DNA of 64,000 nucleotides. Source: Melitaea cinxia. Lineage: Eukaryota > Arthropoda > Insecta > Lepidoptera > Nymphalidae. Shown piece after piece: positions 1-10,815 of this stretch (position 1 is its first letter; each line of letters starts with the position of its first letter). The notes under the pieces were generated by a model. The model searched no databases. It was given only the letters and a program-made list of their open reading frames with translations, and was not told the origin of the DNA. A program made the translations under genes and the position numbers. Location of the stretch: the NCBI RefSeq assembly GCF_905220565.1, contig NC_059399.1, positions 7,223,501 to 7,287,500 on the forward strand. The letters are read 5' to 3'.

Positions 1-254
1 AGTTTGAAACCTTGTTAGGTCTTTTAAAAAATGGAAACGTCTCAAAATGTGCTTTGTTATTACTTACATAGCTTACTCATTGATTACTGTTTATATGTAG
101 TAATCAGAATTATAGCAATATTTGTAACTTTTAATTTTATTTTGTATTATATTGTGAGTATTTAGCCATCACTAGAGAAACAGTTTAATATTTCAAATAT
201 CATTTACTTTTAAAACTGAAATTACATAAAAATAACTGTAGTAGATCTAAGGAG

Positions 255-458
255 AGATTGTTTTTCGTGCTTTTTGAAGTCTGAAATTGAGGTCTACCAG
301 CAGTCTGGTAGTTCTAGCGCACGAAAGTTGAACCATAAATGTGGTATACAAAAAGGTTCTAAGTAATTATAATATAATAATAAGGTACCATTTTAGCACC
401 TCTTAGTAAATATAATCAATTTCTACGCGAGCGAAGCCGCGGGCAACAGCTGGTTATT
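255..458 (+). mobile_element. Helitron-like element, 3'-end fragment
   Basis: The segment ends with a GC-rich motif (ACGCGAGCGAAGCCGCGGGC) followed by AACAGCTGG in an AT-rich setting. The same tail, with CTAG at the very end, closes the larger element at 54019-54932, and the preceding text (GCACGAAAG-TGAACCATA-ATGTGGTA) also matches that copy. No 5' end was found, so this is a degraded 3' piece. The terminal CTAG has decayed to CTGG. Confidence 0.45.
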
Positions 459-1497
459 ATAAAATACATGATTACAATAAGAAAATTTAGCTATAGCTAT
501 ATCTGGTATTTGTTTTAAAAATACGCGTTTTAACTTTCATCACCTGATGAATGTGAAAAAAGGAAAACTTCAGCTACAATCATAAAAATGAAATAGCTGC
601 AAGTTTATTCCGAATTATTTTTGCAAATTTTAAGGCTAGAAGTTGTGAGAGTGGTTCGCAAGATTGTGTCTACTTATAACTTCAGCGGTTTAATAACATT
701 TTATTAAGTTAGAATAAACTGAGAATATAATTTCGGTAGAAATATCCAGAGTTATAACAATAAAAAGAAAATTAAGTTTTTATTTTTAATAATATTGGTC
801 GACACAAGAGAAAACGTTAAGCAGATTATGTTTTTAATGTGAAAATGTTACAAATTTTTAGTAAATTATATATTAAAAAAAATAACGTATATAATGCATA
901 GGTACAAGGAAAAAACATTTTTTAGAAATTAATTTTGAAAAAAAAAAGATGTAGACTTATTAAACAAAAAGTATCTCTTATAGGAGGTAATTTAAGAAAA
1001 TATTTAAAATTATCTCTAGAGTACAGATTGTTCTGTTACAGTTTTACCAATTAAATATTACTTTTAATGAATAAGTAATACATAAAATAAGCACTTATTT
1101 AAATATGAAAAAGACAAGAAATATATAAATTGTCATCTTCAGAAGCATGTTAAAGATTCTGTGTGTTAAAAAAATAGTTGAAAGGTACTTTATAAAAACG
1201 TGCTCATAAACTTAACAGATCGTATATTAAGTACATGGTTAGATCATCGCAGTACGCAGCCTTTTATTTACCGTTTTATTTGTAAAAGTATGCATGGACG
1301 AAGCTAAAAAATGCGAAAAGAGTATTCAATTTCTATAACGATCTTCATTTCTATCGGTTGTGGTCATAAATCTTAAAGATAAGCGTTTAATAGAAATAAA
1401 AGCTCTAGGTATGGGGAACAATGTGTAATGTTCATATGCGGACTATCACCAGAACGTATACTGTCGAGGCGTCCCTGCATAGACATTAACTTGATAC
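459..1497. other. AT-rich gene-free stretch
   Basis: No open frame of note, no recognisable repeat and no RNA gene seen. It is the left flank of the LTR element. Confidence 0.5.
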
Positions 1498-1501
1498 ATT
1501 A

Positions 1502-1774
1502 TGTAAGGGCAATCATTCACTATTATAGTCATCGTCGGGTATTTAAAACCATTAAAGTCAGATTTTACAATAAAGGGTAGTTCGACAATTTACCTGAACA
1601 AGTCGTGCGCTTTGCCGCGTGACTTGTCCAGGTGGGGGTAGTAAATAAAAAGCAGGCCGAATCACTTAGCGGGCACTTGGTTTAGAACGCGGGACGAAGA
1701 CGGACGTAGTTGATAAGCTGAGTGGATTATCACCAATTGGACTTTATACGACTGTAGACCTAACGCACGCAATA
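1502..1774 (+). repeat. 5' LTR
   Basis: Starts TGTAAGGG and ends ACGCACGCAATA, matched almost exactly by 7749-8021. It contains a hairpin near 1600-1628 (ACAAGTC ... GACTTGT) and an AATAAA-type poly(A) signal in GTAAATAAAAAG near 1640. Homology with the other LTR stops abruptly at both edges, which sets the ends. Confidence 0.93.
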
Positions 1775-1793
1775 GGTCAGAAGTGGGATCGAA
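1775..1793 (+). promoter_or_regulatory. Primer-binding site, tRNA-Leu type
   Basis: GGTCAGAAGTGGGATCGAA follows the 5' LTR directly. Its reverse complement reads as a tRNA T-arm plus acceptor 3' end (TTCGATCCCACTTCTGACC). The leading T of a full TGG start is an A here. Leu is inferred from the AGAAGTGGGAT acceptor/T-arm text. From memory, mdg3 elements of Drosophila also prime from tRNA-Leu. Confidence 0.65.
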
Positions 1794-2527
1794 AAGGCTA
1801 ATAAACTGCCTTAAAACGCCCACTGTTCGGAAAACGTAAGTTTATTAATTATTTAACTATTTTTTTTTCTTTTCCTTTTGATAACTATTAGAAAGGATGT
1901 ATTTGAAGATTTGACATAAACTTGTGAACATTGAGGACAATTTTTACTAATCAATTTATCAGTTTCCATTTGTTTTTCTCTTTGTTATCTTTTTGGTGCA
2001 ACGTGTATCAAATTATGTTTAAGCTGCTTTTAGTGAAACATTACTACTCCTGGGCGGGAATAGTGCCTAATTGACGATACCTTTGTGTTTATTCACATAG
2101 TACTTGTTAAAACATACTTTTTGATTGGTATGATAAAATGTGGGTAGACCCATGACGTTAATTAGTGTTTAAGTTGCTTCATATTAATGGAGTGTTCATA
2201 AACAGGATTTATTACAGTATCAATAAATAGCTACATTATTAAAGCCTAGTGTTTAAATATAACATACTTTTTGATTAGTGTGATAAAGTGTGGGTAGACA
2301 AACAATATTAATTAGTGACCGAGAAATCTTTTCACCTTGCTTTGTCTTTAATGTTTATGATTCCTTTTTCTCTCTCTTTAAAATACATTCAACGATTCCT
2401 TTTGATAGAATAATATACATGCACCTATTGTGTATTTTGAACACTTAATAAATCCCTCGCCTAAATTTTTATTTTTTCTTTTTTGTAACGGTATTCTAAG
2501 CTTTATTAATGGAAGTTTCAGATAACC

Positions 2528-5500
2528 ATGAGTGACGAGGCTGGCCCGAGGAAAGGGTCCAGTTTTCGCTTGGAACGATATGAATTAAGTAAAGAGGGAG
2601 GCGGAGGCTACGTGCACAGCCAAGGAGGAGGACTGACACGTAGCCAAAGCCAAGGATTGCCCGAGGACAAGGGCAGAGGACAGGATGAAATAATGGAAAT
2701 AAGACCGTTAGGTCCAAGGATAGAGCGGACTGAACTTGAGGGATTCATGGATATGACATACAGGAGGAGCCAATCGCGACGACTATCAAGTCACGATGAT
2801 AGCGAGGATGAGCATAGGAGGAGGAAACAAAGAAGAACGAGGAGACGACACCGTTCATCTTCTGGGTCGTCGAAAGGATCACCCGTGCTACAAGCAAAAA
2901 GGACTCGCCGAGCAACAAGTAAGGGACATGATACGACTAATATTCTAGATAAATTTTTGAGTATTTTGGACAACTTCAAACGATCGGATAAACCCAAATT
3001 AACTTTCAATACGAATGTGCTTCCTGAATTTGATCCTACCTCTAAGGAGCAGACAGTTTTAACTTGGCTAACGAAAGTGGAAGAGTGTGCCCAAATATAT
3101 GGATGGGAAGATAAAGAGATAATCCACTATGCGTTACCCAAGTTAAGCGGACTTGCTAAAACGTGGTATCAAGGCTTGTCTACCTTATTATTTACTTGGA
3201 CCGAATGGAAGCAAAAACTAATAGAATCGTTTCCCTGTCGTGAGGATTATGCCGAACTTTTAACGGAAATGCTTGCTAAAAAAGTAAAATATGGCGAGTC
3301 GTTTGAGCACTACTTTTACGCGAAAATAAATTTATTGAATCGCTGTCAAATTTATAAAAAGAACGCAGTCGATTGTTTACTTAATGGCATAGAAGATCGC
3401 ACTGTCCGTGTTAGTGCTCAAGCTGCTCAATTTAAAGAACCTGAAGAGGTTCTCAGGTACTTTAGGACTATTAAAGTAGGCCAAGCTCGTGACAGTAATA
3501 ATATTACAGCTACCAGGAAGCCAAACGACCGAAAAATTACTTTTCCGCCCAATCGTTTCGGAGATACCAACAAAACCGGTTCTAGTAACATCAATATACG
3601 GTGTTTCAACTGTAACGAGCTTGGCCATCCAAGTTTTAAGTGTAATAAGCCGTTACTGATGTGTACGTCTTGTGGGCTATTAGGACATCTAGCCCCAAAT
3701 TGTCATAAGAATAAAGCCGTGACAACTAAGGACAGTTCTCAACCTATAGACAAAAGTAATGTACATAAACAGGTCTCTAATTTAACTATGGATAGCGATG
3801 TTATTGATAAGTATATAATTGATATAAAGGTAAATGGAACTATCGTTAGGTGTCACGTGGATCTAGGGAGCCAATGTTCACTAATCAGACATAGTACTGC
3901 GACAAGTTTAGGTCTTAAAATAGATAGCAGTGATAACTTGCCTCTGTTGAAAGGCATAGGTGGTAACTTGACGTGTCCTGTAGGGATCTCTATCGTAAAT
4001 GTAGAAGTACAAGGAATACAGGAAACTATTGAGATTTACGTGGTTGAAGATTATGTACTTAGCTATCCCGCTTTATTAGGGCACTCGTTTACGGAAAAGC
4101 CAGATATTATTATCACTAAGACGCCAACACAACTCCTAGTTCAGAGGATCAACCAGAACAAAGTGCATCTGACGGCAGAAAGAGACACTAAGATTAATGG
4201 TAACGTACTGCAACTCATATCAGTTACTGCGGATACTCAGCTGAATTGCGAAGTTTACGTCAGTGGATCGTTAAGAGGCACAGAAGGTAAGGAATACTAT
4301 ATATTTCCAGGCATGTATGATGTTGCAAATGGCCATAGTACATTACTAGTGTATAATGTCTCATCGGATAAAATCAACATCGAAAAAGGTAAGTTAATAA
4401 CACGAGCAGTTATGAGGACTACACGAGAGTCTGGTCTTGTACTGGAGAGCTGCAGCATGGCTGTTACCAACAATGCGGCAGAACAAGAGATAAATTGTAA
4501 TCCAAATTTGACCAGAGATCAACGTGCTCAACTACAACAGGTATTACTTCAATTTAAGGATTGTTTCTCTAACAGTCTGAAAGACCTTGGGTTCACTAAA
4601 ACCACCGAAATGGTGATTGAGCTTGAGGATACTGAACCAGTTGTATATCGACCTTATCGCTTACCACATGCCGAGCGGGTGTTGGTAAGAGATATGGTTC
4701 AGGAGATGGTCGACAATGGTATTGTTCGGGAGTCTTCCTCCCCATATGCCAGCCCCATCGTGTTGGTCCAAAAGAAAACCGGTGAGAAACGTTTATGCGT
4801 TGATTATCGAGCACTAAACAGGAAGACTAAAAAGGAACACTATCCCCTGCCCCGAGTGGAAGACCAACTTGACTTATTATCAGGTAACACAATGTTTACA
4901 TCTTTGGACTTAGCCTCGGGCTACTACCAGATTCCGGTGTCTGAGGAGTCACGTAGCAAAACTGCGTTTGTCACACCGGACGGACAGTATGAGTACACCC
5001 GCATGCCATTTGGACTCGTTAACGCGCCATCCGTTTTTCAAAGGACAATCCATAAAATTCTTAAGGAGGCTCACATCAAATACGCAATAGTATACATGGA
5101 TGACATCTTGATTCCCTCCAAAGACTTTGCTGAGGGCATTAAACGACTAATAGAAGTACTGCAGTTGTTGAGGCAAGGTGGACTGACGCTAAAATTAAGT
5201 AAGTGCAACTTCTTCTTTGATACTATAGATTTCTTGGGGTTTGAAGTAAGTGGCAATGGAATCCGACCGGGGAGCAGAAAAACTGACGCAGTCTCAAAAT
5301 TTCCAACCCCTACAAATGCGCATGAGCTGCGCCAATTCCTCGGACTGTCCGGATTTTTCCGGCGATTCATTAAAGGTTATGCTACTATAGCGGCACCATT
5401 GACTAATCTCCTGCATAAAGATGTTGGCTGGTTTTGGGGTCCACAGCAGCAAGAAGCTTTTATTAGTATACAACATCAACTTATGAAGCGACCAGTTCTG

Positions 5501-7237
5501 GCGCTATACGATCCATTGGCTGAAACCGAACTTCACACGGACGCCAGCAAAGAAGGCGTGGCAGGCATTTTACTTCAGCGAAATACTAACGGCGTCCTAC
5601 AACCAGTATCCTATTTCAGCCGCAAAACCACAACAGACGAGCGCAAACTCCATTCTTACGAGCTGGAAACGCTAGCAGTTATCGCTTCACTCAACCGTTT
5701 CAGAGTTTATCTGGTAGGTATTCCATTTAAAATTTTGACTGACTGCAACGCTCTCAGGGTCACACTCACCAAACGCGACTTAATACCTCGTATCGCTAGA
5801 TGGTGGGTTCAACTGCAGGAGTACGACTGTACGGTGGAATATCGACCAGGTGCGCGAATGGCTCATGCTGATGCTCTCAGCAGGAATCCAGTAGATCCAG
5901 CAACAGACGACTTACACATACTGGACGTCCTACAAATTCAACCCGTGACTAATGAACAAGACTGGATTACGACAGTGCAGATGGCAGACGATGAGGTAAA
6001 GAAAATCAAACACGTACTATCCAATCCTGATTCGTCAGATATAGCAGAGGTGCACAAAAATTATAAACTTAAGAACGATCGAGTCTACCGCATAGTCAAT
6101 GACGAGATAAAGTGGTTAGTACCAAAAGGCGTTCGGTGGCAAATATTGAAAATGAACCACGATGACGTAGGTCATTGTGGGTTCGAAAAGACACTACAAC
6201 GTATTCGGCAGCATTATTGGTTCGCTAAAATGCGCCGTTTTGTGAAGAAATACGTTACATCGTGTCTAGAGTGCGCACACCACAAGGCCCCAGGTGGTAA
6301 ACGGGAGGGAGAGCTCCACACCATTGAAAAGGTAAGCATACCGTTCCATACAGTCCATGCAGATCATCTGGGCCCCTTCGTGAAAAGCAAAAGAGGGAAC
6401 TGCTACTTATTAGTCTTGGTTGACGGTTTTACTAAGTTCGTTAACATAGCCCCCGTAAAGAACACCAAATCGACAACAACGGTAAGGGTCCTGAAGGAAC
6501 ATGTAAAGTACTTCGGCGTTCCGACCCGGCTCATAACAGACAAAGGTACGAGTTTCACCAGCAAAACGTTCCAAGATTATGTAAAACATTTAGGCACCAA
6601 ACACATAATAAATGCAGTCGCGACACCCAGAGCCAACGGACAGGTAGAAAGGTACAACAGAACCATTCTAAACGCTCTAGCAACGATGAGTCATGGTGGA
6701 GACGATAGATCTTGGGACGACCACATCACTGATATTCAGGTTGGTATCAATACCACTCAACATAAAACGACCCAAAAGAGCCCCTCAGAACTACTGTTCG
6801 GTTTTAATATCGTTAGTAGAACGGAAGGAATACTAAGTTCTGTCATTAATGACACGCTAATTAGATCCACATTTGAAGAGCTGGCCGATGTGAGACAGGA
6901 TGCCAGTGATAAGATAAAACAACAACAAGGTAAGGACGCAGCTAATTACAATAAGCATAGGAAACCGGCGCAAGTATACTCAGAGGGCGACTTGATACGA
7001 GTAGCTAGGCAAGTCCCGCATGACGGAAAATCCCAGAAACTTGTCTGTAAATATCAGGGCCCCTATCGCATACTTAAGGTTCTGCCTAACGATAGATTTC
7101 TTATAGAGGACACACCACTAACCCGTAAGAATGGCAGGAAATACGAAGCGATAGTATCTATTGACAAAATTCAACCGTGGTTAATATTTTCAAGAGACCT
7201 GGAGGATTCTGATTGCAGTGATGATGGAAGTAATTGA
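2528..7237 (+). CDS. gag-pol: Ty3/gypsy Gag-Pol polyprotein
   Basis: One 1569-aa frame makes the structural protein and all enzymes needed for retrotransposition. Domain order: basic, charged Gag N-terminus; two CCHC zinc knuckles at about 359-392; a retropepsin-like protease whose active site reads DLGS at 445-448 instead of the usual D-S/T-G; reverse transcriptase with YMDD at 856-859; RNase H with its first Asp at about 1005; integrase with an N-terminal HHCC zinc finger (about 1210-1250) and catalytic D1279, D1338 and E1374, giving D-58-D-35-E spacing. The C-terminal tail looks like the basic GPY/F-type end (KYQGPYRIL at about 1510). The start is the first ATG in the frame, in good context (AACCATGA). 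No stop or frameshift is seen, so the copy could be active. There is no chromodomain or envelope gene. The fused gag-pol means no frameshift is needed to make Pol. Confidence 0.95.
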   Translation: MSDEAGPRKGSSFRLERYELSKEGGGGYVHSQGGGLTRSQSQGLPEDKGRGQDEIMEIRPLGPRIERTELEGFMDMTYRRSQSRRLSSHDDSEDEHRRRKQRRTRRRHRSSSGSSKGSPVLQAKRTRRATSKGHDTTNILDKFLSILDNFKRSDKPKLTFNTNVLPEFDPTSKEQTVLTWLTKVEECAQIYGWEDKEIIHYALPKLSGLAKTWYQGLSTLLFTWTEWKQKLIESFPCREDYAELLTEMLAKKVKYGESFEHYFYAKINLLNRCQIYKKNAVDCLLNGIEDRTVRVSAQAAQFKEPEEVLRYFRTIKVGQARDSNNITATRKPNDRKITFPPNRFGDTNKTGSSNINIRCFNCNELGHPSFKCNKPLLMCTSCGLLGHLAPNCHKNKAVTTKDSSQPIDKSNVHKQVSNLTMDSDVIDKYIIDIKVNGTIVRCHVDLGSQCSLIRHSTATSLGLKIDSSDNLPLLKGIGGNLTCPVGISIVNVEVQGIQETIEIYVVEDYVLSYPALLGHSFTEKPDIIITKTPTQLLVQRINQNKVHLTAERDTKINGNVLQLISVTADTQLNCEVYVSGSLRGTEGKEYYIFPGMYDVANGHSTLLVYNVSSDKINIEKGKLITRAVMRTTRESGLVLESCSMAVTNNAAEQEINCNPNLTRDQRAQLQQVLLQFKDCFSNSLKDLGFTKTTEMVIELEDTEPVVYRPYRLPHAERVLVRDMVQEMVDNGIVRESSSPYASPIVLVQKKTGEKRLCVDYRALNRKTKKEHYPLPRVEDQLDLLSGNTMFTSLDLASGYYQIPVSEESRSKTAFVTPDGQYEYTRMPFGLVNAPSVFQRTIHKILKEAHIKYAIVYMDDILIPSKDFAEGIKRLIEVLQLLRQGGLTLKLSKCNFFFDTIDFLGFEVSGNGIRPGSRKTDAVSKFPTPTNAHELRQFLGLSGFFRRFIKGYATIAAPLTNLLHKDVGWFWGPQQQEAFISIQHQLMKRPVLALYDPLAETELHTDASKEGVAGILLQRNTNGVLQPVSYFSRKTTTDERKLHSYELETLAVIASLNRFRVYLVGIPFKILTDCNALRVTLTKRDLIPRIARWWVQLQEYDCTVEYRPGARMAHADALSRNPVDPATDDLHILDVLQIQPVTNEQDWITTVQMADDEVKKIKHVLSNPDSSDIAEVHKNYKLKNDRVYRIVNDEIKWLVPKGVRWQILKMNHDDVGHCGFEKTLQRIRQHYWFAKMRRFVKKYVTSCLECAHHKAPGGKREGELHTIEKVSIPFHTVHADHLGPFVKSKRGNCYLLVLVDGFTKFVNIAPVKNTKSTTTVRVLKEHVKYFGVPTRLITDKGTSFTSKTFQDYVKHLGTKHIINAVATPRANGQVERYNRTILNALATMSHGGDDRSWDDHITDIQVGINTTQHKTTQKSPSELLFGFNIVSRTEGILSSVINDTLIRSTFEELADVRQDASDKIKQQQGKDAANYNKHRKPAQVYSEGDLIRVARQVPHDGKSQKLVCKYQGPYRILKVLPNDRFLIEDTPLTRKNGRKYEAIVSIDKIQPWLIFSRDLEDSDCSDDGSN

Positions 7238-7748
7238 CTACTGTACAGTAACCCCCATAAGCCACATTTAGCAAACCTGTAAGTTAACTATTATGTCTGA
7301 TTACCTCTAAGATAATTTTATTTTATAATTAATTCGAAACAAATAATAATATTATGTTTACTTTGTATCACAAATAAACTTGATAAACAAAAGTGTATGT
7401 AAGACAACACAACCATATTTAGTGATTTGCACTTGCATACGATAACATTCGGTGAATACTCTAAGTTTTACCGATCGTGATTAGCGATCAAGCTGATGTA
7501 AGATTGATTTATGTATAAATTTGTAATGGAATAATTATTTATATAGCTTAATATAACCCTAAAATATGATCTTGTTGCATTGTGAATTGTGAATACATAT
7601 TGAACTCTTATACTTTATATACATATTTTTTTTATATACTCTGTTTTATGTTGATACCAATCTTAAGGTCTAATGTTTAAGAAGTAGAAATGTGTATAAT
7701 TGTAAATGCCTATAGCGAAGGGACTCGCTAAGTGTAGGATGGCCGAGC

Positions 7749-8021
7749 TGTAAGGGCAATCATTCACTATTATAGTCATCGTCGGGTATTTAAAACCATT
7801 AAAGTCAGATTTTACAATAAAGGGTAGTTCGACAATTTACCTGAACAAGTCGTGCGCTTTGCCGCGTGACTTGTCCAGGTGGGGGTAGTAAATAAAAAGC
7901 AGGCCGAATCACTTAGCGGGCACTTGGCTTAGAACGCGGGACAAAGACGGACGTAGTTGATAAGCTGAGTGGATTATCACCAATTGGACTTTATACGACT
8001 GTAGACCTAACGCACGCAATA
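7749..8021 (+). repeat. 3' LTR
   Basis: Same 273 bp as the 5' LTR except for two substitutions. Followed by the ATTA target duplication. The sequence just inside the element (GGATGGCCGAGC) is not shared with the 5' flank, which fixes the LTR start. Confidence 0.93.
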
Positions 8022-8025
8022 ATTA

Positions 8026-8311
8026 CGATTCATGATATATGGTTATTAAAAATATATTACGAGTACATGTATTTATTGTAAATATAATACGTTTATAAAT
8101 CACAAGTTTCAAAACTTCATTTTCGTTAACTTGTTGTCTTGTATCTACAAATTTGTAATTTTTTACTAATACTATAATAATAACTTTATTTATAATTTAG
8201 TTTATTGATATTGTAAACAACTGAAGTACAATTACTATTTTAAAGTATATGAATAAGATAGGAAATAATTAATATTACAAAGGAAAAGACTTATGCAATT
8301 TACCAGGTAAT
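8026..8311. other. AT-rich spacer
   Basis: Nothing recognisable; it separates the gypsy element from the RTE 3' insertion. Confidence 0.4.
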
Positions 8312-8319
8312 ATAAATTG

Positions 8320-8425
8320 CACCTGCCCAGCGTGGTGACTATGGGCAAAACACATAAGTTCACGTTATATTTGGCGTAAACTTGTGGAGGCCTATGTCCA
8401 GCAGTGGACTGTATAGGCTGTAATG
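8320..8425 (+). mobile_element. RTE-derived insertion, 5'-truncated
   Basis: About 105 bp matching the end of the RTE-derived short elements of this window, ending CCAGCAGTGGACTGTATAGG plus CTGTAATG. It is flanked by an exact 8-bp duplication, ATAAATTG at 8312-8319 and 8426-8433, so it inserted as a 5'-truncated copy. It shares subfamily marks (CGTTATnTTTGGCGTAA, GACTGTATAGG) with the copy at 55827-56152. Confidence 0.8.
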
Positions 8426-8769
8426 ATAAATTGTAAGACGTTTTCTATTAACATCTATCTTAATCTCGTATACCTGAACTTGTATATATCCTATGCATCT
8501 ACGAGGTCCGAATTTGTATCTAGTATGTAAATTTATGTACAAGAACCAATACAATATATCTTCAGTACTACGTACTCGAAATTCCCTCTTGCATTCTCTT
8601 CATTAGATTTAGCAGTGCTGCCAAAGTGCTCTAGATTACGTGGAACATCAATACATAAACTAAGCTATAATTAATTAGTAAACCTCGGTATGATATGTCA
8701 AAACAACTATATTAATTTCTTAGATACTCGTATATGTATCGTATTTTTCGTATGTATTGTTTATTTTAT

Positions 8770-8907
8770 CATCATTTGTATTGGCGATATATACCTATGT
8801 ATATCGTGGTCTGGGCGTTTGTGCTTGTCTATTGTACGTCTAGGTATTTCAAGATCCCCGAAACAGTAGAAAATCCTACTGGGGGCCGTTGAGAGTCAAG
8901 CGTTATT
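8770..8907 (+). mobile_element. SINE fragment, family A
   Basis: The body matches the SINE at 13939-14115: a GTATTGGCGATA-like stretch, GTCTGGGCGTTTGTGCTTG, then CTACTGGGGGCCGTTGAG and a GCGTTATT end. The tRNA-like head is lost. Confidence 0.6.
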
Positions 8908-8912
8908 CATTT

Positions 8913-9215
8913 CGGTTCAGCCTATAACATCCCACTCTTGGACATAAGCTTCTTTCTCAATGTAGGAGGAGGGTTATACTTTACTCCACCAAGCTGCTTC
9001 ACTGCGGTTTGGCGGATATGTTCCTTTCGATGAGCAACGATCGATATCAGCTATTTATGATAAAAACCGGGACCGGTGGCTTAACATTTTCTCCGAAGCA
9101 CGGTGGGGAGACTCACAAAGACAGACGTCGAAACCGGAAAGGAATATTTGTGAAGATACAAATATCCATCCCGAGCGGGCATTCTAAGCCGCAAACCGCG
9201 GTGTTTTAAGCGACT
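8913..9215 (-). mobile_element. SINE, family B, minus strand
   Basis: On the minus strand it ends with the family tail (GGATATTACAGGCTGAA-like, here diverged). It shares the CCGGGACCGGTGGC and TGCTTCACTGC blocks with the plus-strand copy just to the right, in opposite orientation. The region near 9130-9215 is less clear. The two copies are head to head. Confidence 0.65.
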
Positions 9216-9535
9216 ACACGCACCATTTACAAGATAGCGTTTTTAAGTTGCGGGTTCGATCCCCGCACATGACAAACATTTGTATTGGCCATACAGGTGT
9301 TTGCCGTGGTCTGGGTGTTTGTGCAGTCCTTGTGGGTCTCCTCACCGTGCCTCGGAGAGCACGTTAAGCCATCGGTCCCGGTTGTTATCGTGTACACCTG
9401 ATAGCGATCGTTACTCATAGTAGGGAATATATCCGCCAATCCGCATTGGAGCAGCGTGGTGGATTAAGCTCTGATCCTTCTCCTACATGGGGACAGAGGC
9501 TTATGCCCAGTAGTGGGATATTACAGGCTGAAGCG
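9216..9535 (+). mobile_element. SINE, family B, nearly full length
   Basis: A tRNA-derived head with a good B-box (GCGGGTTCGATCCCCGC near 9250) is followed by the body (GTATTGGCCATACAGGTG, CGTGGTCTGGGTGTTTGTG, CTCGGAGAGCACGTTAAG) and the tail CCCAGTAGTGGGATATTACA GGCTGAAGCG. This is the well-known layout of tRNA-derived lepidopteran SINEs (Metulj-like, from memory). Pol III promoter-driven, mobilised in trans by a LINE. The A-box is poorly preserved. Confidence 0.8.
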
Positions 9536-10235
9536 TAAGTGGTATTCATTTATTGGTTTGTTTATTTATTTAGCGTCCCATTTTTTTCTGTTCTTTGCCG
9601 TGAAGCATTTAAAAATCTTACTACTAAAATGGTGATTTTGTAACTGAGAGCCCCATTTTCACTTTACTCGGTCATTTCGACATCATATCCTACAGGTTTA
9701 ATTGAATTGTCCACTTAAAACCTTACGTTTAATATAGTATATAAATCACAAAGCTTGAAATCGATCGCCTTATATAGTCTTCATATTATATCAATGTAAT
9801 GGAATTAAATATAAATGTAAACAAGGATTTTAGAATAATCAAAATGGTGAATTTATCCGAAGGGAAAGTAAACATGTCTTGACTCGAGTAAAAGGCCACT
9901 GAGGGATGATTCACTGGCCTAGAAAATGTTAGTTGATTTTTGAATTTAACAGTTCAATGCTCGGTAAACAGGAGGCCCGAACTCTGTGCTCAATTGTGTT
10001 TGTGTGTTCTAGGGAGTAAATACTCGACGTAATAATACGACCTATGTATTAATACAATTACGTTACCACACATATAGGTACTATAGATGTAAATATAATT
10101 TCGTCCGCCTGACTTTAATTTTTTTTCAACATTTGACAAAATATGAGAGCATACATATAGTTTCCATGAACTTTTGTGTACTTGATCGGTCTTTGGTGAA
10201 GGATTAATGGGTTCATCTATTTCATGTAAATTATG
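9536..10235. other. AT-rich gene-free stretch
   Basis: No coding frame or repeat that I can name. Confidence 0.4.
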
Positions 10236-10312
10236 ACTATCCGCCAGCCTGCAGTGGAGCAGTGTGGTGGATTAAGCTTCGACCCTTCTCCTACATGGCA
10301 AAAGAGGCAATT
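10236..10312 (+). mobile_element. SINE family B 3' fragment
   Basis: Holds only CTATCCGCCAGCCTGCAGTG and the following GTGGATTAAGCT ... CTTCTCCTACATGG block, as in 9430-9490. Short, truncated at both sides. Confidence 0.6.
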
Positions 10313-10589
10313 TAACTTAATATGGCGTATTAATTTCTTCTTGTAGGCTTAAGGAAAGGGATGGCAATTACTTTTATTTAAATAGGTGTATCATATTTGT
10401 CGTATTATGACTAGAATTCAAAAGTATAATCAACATTTTTCATATTAGCCAAACAAAGTAATTATAACGGTAAATAATATTTTATTAAATTGTATTTTTT
10501 TGTAAAAAGTGGGAAATGAAAAAATGATAATATAAACATATTAAAATATTTGACCATAGGCTAGTTAGTTAACACAAAAAAAAACTGAT

Positions 10590-10738
10590 ACAAGAAACCT
10601 TAAATTGAAATGAAGTTTTCTTATTAATTTGATTATGTCGATCCCAGGTCGACCCGTGTCACAAGTTATTTCATTAGTTATGCAACTCGCCGAAAGTAAT
10701 TCTGGCGAATTACATTCTGTAAGATACGATTACTCAAA
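10590..10738 (+). repeat. Dispersed repeat, partner of 41488-41628
   Basis: From AACCTTAAATTGAAATGAAG to TTCTGTAAGATACGATTACT the segment matches the reverse complement of 41488-41628, including GTCGATCCCAGGTCGACCCG. Small indels separate the copies. The family is not recognised. It ends close to the start of the LINE fragment. Confidence 0.75.
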
Positions 10739-10815
10739 TGATTTTATATATATGCCCAATTGAATAAAAATTTATACTGTCATTATATTGGTTAACACCT
10801 GTTATCAAAAGGTCA

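Larger units (their letters stand above)
1498..8025 (+). mobile_element. Intact Ty3/gypsy LTR retrotransposon, probably mdg3-like
   Basis: A complete element: two 273-bp LTRs (1502-1774 and 7749-8021), a primer-binding site, one uninterrupted Gag-Pol frame, and ATTA duplicated on both sides (1498-1501 and 8022-8025). The LTRs differ at two positions only (T/C and G/A near their middle), which points to recent insertion. A single fused gag-pol frame, a tRNA-Leu-type primer site and the RT/IN sequence style suggest the mdg3-like group; that placement is from memory of families and needs an RT tree. 3' of the coding frame there is about 510 bp of AT-rich untranslated DNA. No envelope frame is present. 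No purine-rich polypurine tract is obvious just before the 3' LTR. Confidence 0.92.

Noticed and set aside
9009..9439. Two small frames of 66 and 70 codons
   Set aside because: They lie within the two SINE copies.
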